The position numbers and the translations under genes are program-made. Under the pieces are notes generated by a model. The model did no database searches, was not told the origin of the DNA, and saw nothing but the letters and a program-made list of their open reading frames with translations. Source: Massilia sp. KIM (GTDB lineage: Bacteria; Pseudomonadota; Gammaproteobacteria; Burkholderiales; Burkholderiaceae_D). From it: 64,000 nt of DNA. Position 1 is the first letter of the stretch, and every line of letters starts with the position of its first letter. Location of the stretch: contig NZ_MVAD01000001.1 in the NCBI RefSeq assembly GCF_002007115.1, forward strand, positions 2,232,001 through 2,296,000, in the 5' to 3' direction. Of this stretch, positions 58,525 through 64,000 are shown in pieces.

Positions 58525-59689
58525 TCCGGGCCACCTGGATCGCCCAGTGATACGCGTGGAGCTGGCTGCTCCACCAGGCCCCGCCGTCCAGGCCCGCCGC
58601 TTGCAGGTCGTCGTCGGTGGGGTCGATTTCCGTCAGCCGCAGCCAGCCGCCCAGGGTGCCGGAGCGCTGCAACAGCGCCCCGGACACGTGGTCCGGCAGG
58701 CACAGGTCGGTCACGATCTCGCCCATCGGCATGCGCAGCAGCCGGTCGAGCAGCGAGAACACGCCGGTCATGAAGGCCAGGTCCTGGGCATCGCGGTCGC
58801 CGCCCCCGGCCTTGCACAGGGCTTCGAGCTGGGCGCCGCGACGCGCCGCCAGCGGCAGCAGCAAATTCGGCGGGCCGTCCGGCTGCTGGCGCGCGTACAG
58901 CAGCAATTGCAGCCAGCGCTGCAACTGGCGCCGGCCCAGCAGGTTGATGGCCTGGTTGAAGCTGGTGATCTGGGTGCTGACCGCGAAGGCCGCCGAATTC
59001 ACCAGCTTGAGCAAGTGGTAGGACAGCGTGGGGTCCTGCTTGAGCTGCATCTCCAGCTCGCGCGAATCGGCGTCGCGCGCCAGCAGGCCCAGTAAAGTCA
59101 GCAGGCGGCGGCGCGAGCTGCCGTCGTCGCCCGGCGAGGGAGCCGCGTCGGGGTCGTACGGATAGTCGCCGGCGAACCAGTCGAAGCCGGCGTTCTCGCA
59201 CTGCGAGAAGCGCAGTGCCGAGCCGACGCCGCGCGCCAGATGGGGGCCGAACAGGGCCGCCAGGCGGCCCGGCGCCGGCGCGTCCTGGCTGCAGTCGCGC
59301 GCCACCGAACGCAGCGATGCCGGGGCCTTCACGCCTTCGGGCGCCTCGCCGTCGAGCCAGACGCGGTAGCCGTACTCGTGCAGCTCGGCCAGGCGGCGCG
59401 CCGCGCCGTCCTGGCCCAGGGCGGCGGCCGGGACCACGAAACCGATGCGGTTGGCCGGCAGCAGGGCCAGCACCGGCGGCGTCAAGGCGGCCGGGCTGGC
59501 TATCATCAACAGGCCATCCAGCGGGGCGATCGCGGCCAGCAAATCGGGTGTGCCGAACAGCGCTTGCAGGCGCGCCGGCAAGTCGGCGCCGGGCTGCAGC
59601 CGCAGGCACAGCGCCACCCACTCGTTCTGCGCATTGGCGACCGGGTCGATAGCAACCAGCGGAATTGATACAGTGTCCAGCGCAGCCAT
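58517..59689 (-). CDS. HDOD-domain protein with degenerate EAL-like N-terminus
   Basis: A 390-residue protein. Residues about 1-190 resemble a reduced EAL domain without catalytic residues; about 195-385 form an HDOD domain (ELEMQLKQDPTLSYHLLKLVNSAAF, then AINLLGRRQLQRWLQLL). Proteins of this type are regulators linked to chemotaxis or c-di-GMP, acting by protein contact rather than catalysis. Its end overlaps the start of the PAS-GGDEF-EAL gene, so they form an operon. It diverges from nothing; the next gene upstream is the two-component regulator on the same strand. Confidence 0.85.
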   Translation of the reverse strand: MAALDTVSIPLVAIDPVANAQNEWVALCLRLQPGADLPARLQALFGTPDLLAAIAPLDGLLMIASPAALTPPVLALLPANRIGFVVPAAALGQDGAARRLAELHEYGYRVWLDGEAPEGVKAPASLRSVARDCSQDAPAPGRLAALFGPHLARGVGSALRFSQCENAGFDWFAGDYPYDPDAAPSPGDDGSSRRRLLTLLGLLARDADSRELEMQLKQDPTLSYHLLKLVNSAAFAVSTQITSFNQAINLLGRRQLQRWLQLLLYARQQPDGPPNLLLPLAARRGAQLEALCKAGGGDRDAQDLAFMTGVFSLLDRLLRMPMGEIVTDLCLPDHVSGALLQRSGTLGGWLRLTEIDPTDDDLQAAGLDGGAWWSSQLHAYHWAIQVARNV

Positions 59690-59795
59690 GGAAATGTTTC
59701 TAATCAGTTATTCATTCAATCTTATTGCAGCGATTGATATAAAGCAACCCAAGTGTTCCCCTGCGGATACGGAATCGGTATGTATTTGGTATGTA

Positions 59796-60431
59796 TTACG
59801 AATTTTCTTCAAATCCGGCCCGCTGGACGGCGAAACGGATGAGTTCCGCCTGCCCTTCGATGCCGAGTTTGCGCTTGATGTTGAGGCGGTGGGTCTCCAC
59901 CGTGCGCACCGACAGGTCGAGCTCGCGCGCGATCTGCTTGTTCGATTGCCCGGCCGCGATGTGGCGCAGCACTTCCTGCTCGCGCGAGGTGAGCTGGTTG
60001 TCGGCCGCCTGCGGGCTGGCCAGCTGGCGCGCCAGCGCGGCGCTGTAGTAGATGCCGCCGCCCATCACGGTCTCGATGGCCAGCACGATGTCCTTGCCCG
60101 GCGCGTCCTTGAGCACATAACCGCGCGCGCCGGCCTGCATGGCCTGGCTCACGTACTCGGGCTTGTCGTGCATGGACAGGAACAGCACCGCGATGCCGGG
60201 GTAGCGCTCGGTCAGCCAGCGGGTGGCCTCGATGCCGCTGCCGCCGCGCATGTTCACGTCCATCAGCACCAGGTCGGGCTGGCAGCGGCCTGCCTGTTCC
60301 ATGGCTTCCTGGGCCGAACCGGCCTCGCCCACCACGCGCAGGTGGGGCGAGGCTTCGAGTCGCGCGCGCAGCCCGTCGCGCACCAGCGGGTGGTCGTCCA
60401 CCAGCAGGATTTTCACCAGATCGGCGCTCAT
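59796..60431 (-). CDS. NarL/LuxR-type response regulator
   Basis: A 211-residue response regulator with a receiver domain (about 5-120; acceptor Asp in LVLMDVNM near residue 56, Lys in VLKDA) and a LuxR winged helix (about 145-205; LTSREQEVLRHIAAGQSNKQIARELDLS). It partners the histidine kinase just upstream; the start overlaps the kinase stop by four bases (ATGA). Target genes may include the divergent cstA, where a tandem GTAGTAC heptamer lies upstream. Confidence 0.92.
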   Translation of the reverse strand: MSADLVKILLVDDHPLVRDGLRARLEASPHLRVVGEAGSAQEAMEQAGRCQPDLVLMDVNMRGGSGIEATRWLTERYPGIAVLFLSMHDKPEYVSQAMQAGARGYVLKDAPGKDIVLAIETVMGGGIYYSAALARQLASPQAADNQLTSREQEVLRHIAAGQSNKQIARELDLSVRTVETHRLNIKRKLGIEGQAELIRFAVQRAGFEENS

Positions 60432-61792
60432 GCCCCCTCCTCCAGGTCGATGCTGGCCAGCACCCGGGTGCCGGCCGCCGAGGAAGCGATCGCCAGCCTG
60501 CCGCCGATCGCCTCCATCCTTTCCATCATGTTGCGCAGGCCGATGCCGCGCTGCGGATGCACCGCCACGCTGTCGGCGTCGAAGCCGGTGCCGTCGTCTG
60601 CGATCTCCAGGCTCAAGGCGCGGCCGCGGCGCAGCAGCGCCATCTCGATGCGGCTGGCGCCGGCGTGGCGTTCGGCGTTGGTCAACGCCTCCTGGGCCAC
60701 CCGGAACAGCACCGTGCCCACCATCTCGGGCAGGCCGTCGAGCTGGCCCTCGGCGCGGAAATGCACCGGGGTGCCGGCATGCTCGCCGAACTCGCTGGCC
60801 AGGTGGTCGAGCGCGGGCGCCAGGCCCAGGTCGTCGAGCAGGGTCGGACGCAGGTCGTGCGAGATGCGGCGCACCTCGCCCAGCACCGATTTCACCTGCT
60901 CGACGGTGCGCTCCAGCCCCACCTTGGCCTGCTGGCGCTGAAGCTCGTCGCCGCCCAGGCGGATGATGCCCGCCTCCAGTTGCAGCTTGACCGAGACCAG
61001 GGCCTGGCTGATCCCGTCGTGCAGGTCGCGCGACAGGCGCGCCCGCTCCTCTTCCTGCGATTCCACCACGCGCTGGGCCAGGGCCTTGAGCTTGGCGTCG
61101 GCCACCCGGTGTTCGCTGATGTTCAGGGCCAGGCCGCCGCTGGCCACCGTCAGCGCGGCCAGGATCGCGAAGCCGGCGATCCACAGCAGGGTCTCCTCGA
61201 TGTTGCGCGACTGCTGGACGTCGATCTGGGCCAGGGCCGCCTCGACGTCGTCGAGGTAGATGCCGGTGCCCATCATCCAGTTCCAGTTCGCGATCGGCAC
61301 CACGTAGCCGAGCTTGGGCGCCGGCTGTCTGGTGGAAGGCTTGACCCAGCGGTAGCGCTGCAGCCCGCCGCCCTCCGCCGCGCGTGCGATCAGGTGCTGA
61401 ATGGTGGGCTGGCCCTGGTCGTCGCGCCAGTTCCACATGCTGGTGCCCACCAGCTCCGGCTGGCGCGGGTGCATGATGTTCTTGCCCTGCATGTCGTAGA
61501 CGAAGAAGTAGCCGTCGTCGCCATAGTTGAGGTTGGCCAGGATGCGGGTCGCTTCCTCCAGGGTGGCCGGGTCGCTGCGCCCGGAGCGCACCAGGTGGTC
61601 GATCGACTGGGTGGCCAGCGCCACGTAATGGCGCAGCTCGGCCTCCTTGCTGGCCAGGTAGGCGCGCTGGATGGTGGCGCGCTGCTGCTGCGCCAGGGTC
61701 ACCCCCTGCTGGCGCACGTAGAGCGCGATCGCGCACAGCGCCACGATCAGCGGCGCGATCGCCAGCACGATCACTTTCTGTCTCAGCCGCAT
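60428..61792 (-). CDS. Histidine kinase (HisKA_3) with periplasmic sCache sensor
   Basis: A 454-residue membrane kinase: N-terminal helix (about 7-28), periplasmic single-Cache domain (about 30-190; ANLNYGDDGYFFVYDMQGKNIMHP is typical of sCache_2), second helix (about 195-217), a dimerisation domain with phospho-acceptor His in LSRDLHDG (about 254) and a C-terminal HATPase. Such kinases sense small carboxylates. ATG 61792 is used; an upstream in-frame start at 61831 is possible. It diverges from cstA, which fits a role in pyruvate or peptide uptake. Confidence 0.92.
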   Translation of the reverse strand: MRLRQKVIVLAIAPLIVALCAIALYVRQQGVTLAQQQRATIQRAYLASKEAELRHYVALATQSIDHLVRSGRSDPATLEEATRILANLNYGDDGYFFVYDMQGKNIMHPRQPELVGTSMWNWRDDQGQPTIQHLIARAAEGGGLQRYRWVKPSTRQPAPKLGYVVPIANWNWMMGTGIYLDDVEAALAQIDVQQSRNIEETLLWIAGFAILAALTVASGGLALNISEHRVADAKLKALAQRVVESQEEERARLSRDLHDGISQALVSVKLQLEAGIIRLGGDELQRQQAKVGLERTVEQVKSVLGEVRRISHDLRPTLLDDLGLAPALDHLASEFGEHAGTPVHFRAEGQLDGLPEMVGTVLFRVAQEALTNAERHAGASRIEMALLRRGRALSLEIADDGTGFDADSVAVHPQRGIGLRNMMERMEAIGGRLAIASSAAGTRVLASIDLEEGA

Positions 61793-61871
61793 ATGTCGCC
61801 CACCTTCGCCGCTCACCTTCGGAAATTGCATGTGCGCATTCTACGTCCGCCAGCCGCATCCCGCCTACGCA

Positions 61872-61885
61872 GTAGTACGTAGTAC
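61872..61885 (+). promoter_or_regulatory. Tandem GTAGTAC heptamer, candidate response-regulator site
   Basis: Two identical copies of GTAGTAC stand directly in tandem between the kinase gene and cstA, about 130 bases before the cstA start. LuxR-type regulators often bind paired heptamers. No -35/-10 is clear nearby. Confidence 0.4.
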
Positions 61886-62017
61886 CTCCGTAATCATGCG
61901 CTTGCGGGCCTACCAATAGTGCAAGATACTCGGCGGATGCAGTGATATAAGCTGTCAAAAAACCGCCGGAACCCACCGGCGAACCAGAAGCATCAATCCA
62001 CTTCGGAGGAGCCACCA

Positions 62018-64000
62018 ATGAATCGTCTCACCAACGCGCTGGGCTGGATCGCGCTATCGGTCCTCGGCGCGTTTTCGCTCGGGGTCGTCGCGGTCAAGCG
62101 CGGCGAAACCATCAACGCGGTCTGGGTCGTCGCGGCCGCGGTCTGCGTCTACCTGATCGCCTACCGCTTCTACTCGCTCTTCATCGCCAGCAAGGTGATG
62201 CAGCTCGATCCCAAACGCCAGACCCCGGCCTACAAGTACAACGACGGCCTGGACTACGTCCCCACCAACAAGTACGTGCTGTTCGGGCACCACTTCGCCG
62301 CGATCGCCGGCGCCGGCCCGCTGGTCGGCCCCGTGCTGGCGGCCCAGATGGGCTACCTGCCCGGCATGATGTGGATCCTGGCCGGCGTCGTGTTCGCCGG
62401 CGCCGTGCAGGACTTCATGGTGCTGTTCCTCTCCACCCGCCGCGACGGCCGTTCGCTCGGTGACCTGATCAAGTCCGAAATGGGCGAGATCCCGGGCATG
62501 ATCGCGCTGCTGGGCACCTTCATGATCATGGTGATCATCCTGGCGGTGCTGGCCCTGATCGTGGTGAAGGCCCTGACCGGCTCGCCGTGGGGCACCTTCA
62601 CCGTGATGGCGACCATCCCGATCGCGCTCTTCATGGGCCTGTATTCGCGCTACTTCCGCGTCGGCCGCATCGGCGAAGTCTCGCTGATCGGCTTCGTGCT
62701 GCTGATGCTGGCCATCGTCGGCGGCCAGTGGGTGCACGATTCGCCGGTCCTGGGCCCGATGTTCACCTTCACCGGCACCGAACTGACCTGGATGCTGATC
62801 GGCTACGGCTTCATCGCTTCCGTGATCCCCGTGTGGCTGCTGCTGGCGCCGCGCGACTACCTGTCCACCTTCCTCAAGATCGGCACCATCGTGGCGCTGG
62901 CCCTGGGCATCGTGTTCGTGGCTCCGGACCTGCGCATGCCGGCCGTGACCAAGTTCATCGACGGCACCGGCCCGGTGTGGTCGGGTAACCTGTTCCCCTT
63001 CCTGTTCATCACCATCGCCTGCGGCGCGGTGTCGGGCTTCCACGCGCTGATCTCCTCGGGCACCACCCCGAAGATGATCGAGAACGAGACCCACGCCCGC
63101 TTCATCGGCTACGGCGGCATGCTGATGGAATCCTTCGTCGCCATCATGGCGCTGGTGGCCGCGTCGACCATCGACCCGGGCATCTACTTCGCGATGAACA
63201 GCCCGGCCGCCGTGCTCGGCACCACCGCGCAGTCGGCCGCTGCGGCCGTGTCGCAGATGGGCTTCGTGATCACTCCCGAGGCGCTGGACCAGATGGCCAA
63301 GGACGTCGGCGAGCACTCGATCATCTCGCGCGCCGGCGGCGCGCCGACCCTGGCGGTGGGCATGGCCCACATCCTGTCGAACGTGATCGGCGGCCAGGCC
63401 ATGATGGCCTTCTGGTACCACTTCGCGATCCTGTTCGAGGCGCTGTTCATCCTGACCGCCGTGGACGCGGGCACCCGCGCCGGCCGCTTCATGCTGCAAG
63501 ACCTGCTGGGCGCCTTCGCCCCGGCCCTGAAGCGCACCGAATCGCTGCCGGCCAACCTGCTGGCGACCGGCCTGTGCGTGGCCGCCTGGGGTTACTTCCT
63601 GTACCAGGGCGTGGTCGATCCGCTGGGCGGCATCAACACCCTGTGGCCGCTGTTCGGCATCGCCAACCAGATGCTGGCCGGTATCGCGCTGATGCTGGGC
63701 ACCTGCGTGCTGTTCAAGATGAAGCGCGCCAAGTACGCCTGGGTCACGATCGTGCCGACCCTGTGGCTGCTGGCCTGCACCCTGACCGCCGGCTGGCAGA
63801 AGATCTTCGACGCCAACCCGAAGGTCGGCTTCATCGCCCACGCCAACAAGTTCCAGGCCGCGCATGATGCCGGCGAGGTGCTGGCGCCGGCCAAGACCGT
63901 GGAGCAGATGGAGCGCATCATCTTCAACGACTACGTGGATGCGACCCTGGCGGGCTTCTTCATGTTCGTGGTGCTGGCGGTGCTGGTGTACGGCGTGCGC
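62018..64000 (+). CDS. cstA: Carbon starvation protein A family transporter, 3' end outside the window
   Basis: At least 660 residues with many transmembrane helices; the gene runs off the right edge. The start is MNRLTNALGWIALSVLGAFS, with CGGAGGAG seven bases before the ATG, and the core (YVPTNKYVLFGHHFAAIAGAGPLVGPVLAAQMGYLPG, NLFPFLFITIACGAVSGFHALISSGTTPK, AVDAGTRAGRFMLQDLLG) is that of the CstA/BtsT family. E. coli CstA and BtsT take up pyruvate and peptides. The divergent sensor kinase and regulator probably control it. Confidence 0.95.
   Translation, partial: MNRLTNALGWIALSVLGAFSLGVVAVKRGETINAVWVVAAAVCVYLIAYRFYSLFIASKVMQLDPKRQTPAYKYNDGLDYVPTNKYVLFGHHFAAIAGAGPLVGPVLAAQMGYLPGMMWILAGVVFAGAVQDFMVLFLSTRRDGRSLGDLIKSEMGEIPGMIALLGTFMIMVIILAVLALIVVKALTGSPWGTFTVMATIPIALFMGLYSRYFRVGRIGEVSLIGFVLLMLAIVGGQWVHDSPVLGPMFTFTGTELTWMLIGYGFIASVIPVWLLLAPRDYLSTFLKIGTIVALALGIVFVAPDLRMPAVTKFIDGTGPVWSGNLFPFLFITIACGAVSGFHALISSGTTPKMIENETHARFIGYGGMLMESFVAIMALVAASTIDPGIYFAMNSPAAVLGTTAQSAAAAVSQMGFVITPEALDQMAKDVGEHSIISRAGGAPTLAVGMAHILSNVIGGQAMMAFWYHFAILFEALFILTAVDAGTRAGRFMLQDLLGAFAPALKRTESLPANLLATGLCVAAWGYFLYQGVVDPLGGINTLWPLFGIANQMLAGIALMLGTCVLFKMKRAKYAWVTIVPTLWLLACTLTAGWQKIFDANPKVGFIAHANKFQAAHDAGEVLAPAKTVEQMERIIFNDYVDATLAGFFMFVVLAVLVYGVR

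Overview
The window looks like a chromosomal segment of a high-GC betaproteobacterium, most likely an Oxalobacteraceae of the Massilia/Telluria type. This rests on very strong GC bias at third codon positions, the many small envelope proteins (BON, glycine-zipper, DUF883, DUF3309, lmo0937, DUF4398-OmpA), a solitary Crp/Fnr regulator among them, and many copies of a REP-like palindrome ending in CCAAGTT. The genus is an inference; no rRNA gene is present.

Layout. 1-6.1 kb: mtfA (cut by the window edge), a peroxiredoxin-glutaredoxin fusion, a winged-helix protein, an OmpA-family porin, a YihY/BrkB membrane protein and an AI-2E family exporter. 6.1-18.8 kb: an envelope/stress region with BON and glycine-zipper lipoproteins, a six-gene minus-strand operon (DUF4398, DUF4398-OmpA, ferritin-like, DUF883, holin-like, unknown), AsmA, a Crp/Fnr regulator and tiny membrane proteins. 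18.9-32 kb: metabolism and envelope enzymes (Nudix, IlvE, PF10136 membrane protein, cardiolipin-synthase-like PLD, metallophosphoesterase/PAP2 pair, sulfate-binding protein, SDR, porin, GH13). 32-38.6 kb: signalling (XRE, GGDEF, LysR, MCP, HD-GYP). 39-48.7 kb: carboxylesterase, YitT, a TRAP transporter (dctPQM), GMC oxidoreductase, alpha/beta hydrolase, OsmC. 48.7-56.3 kb: a low-GC island abutting a tRNA-Ser(UGA), with a PHP-ABC ATPase plus small partner, a decayed IS3 element, a recombinase scrap, and a two-gene unit of an unknown protein and a KAP-type P-loop NTPase. 56.4-64 kb: a GGDEF-EAL protein, an HDOD protein, a two-component system and divergent cstA.

The strongest new observation is a shared promoter architecture in the first 18 kb. 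A 14-bp palindrome, GTNCG-N4-CGNAC, lies 22 bp upstream of a -10-like hexamer in front of nine transcription units, which puts its centre near -41.5, the class II position of Crp/Fnr activators. A tenth promoter, for the Crp/Fnr gene itself, shares one of these sites with a 23-bp spacing. This suggests one regulator controls an envelope-stress regulon encoded around it. Other leads are two abutting LexA boxes in front of an unknown 70-residue gene, the candidate defence island beside tRNA-Ser, terminators placed directly against ribosome binding sites, and families of palindromic and tandem repeats.
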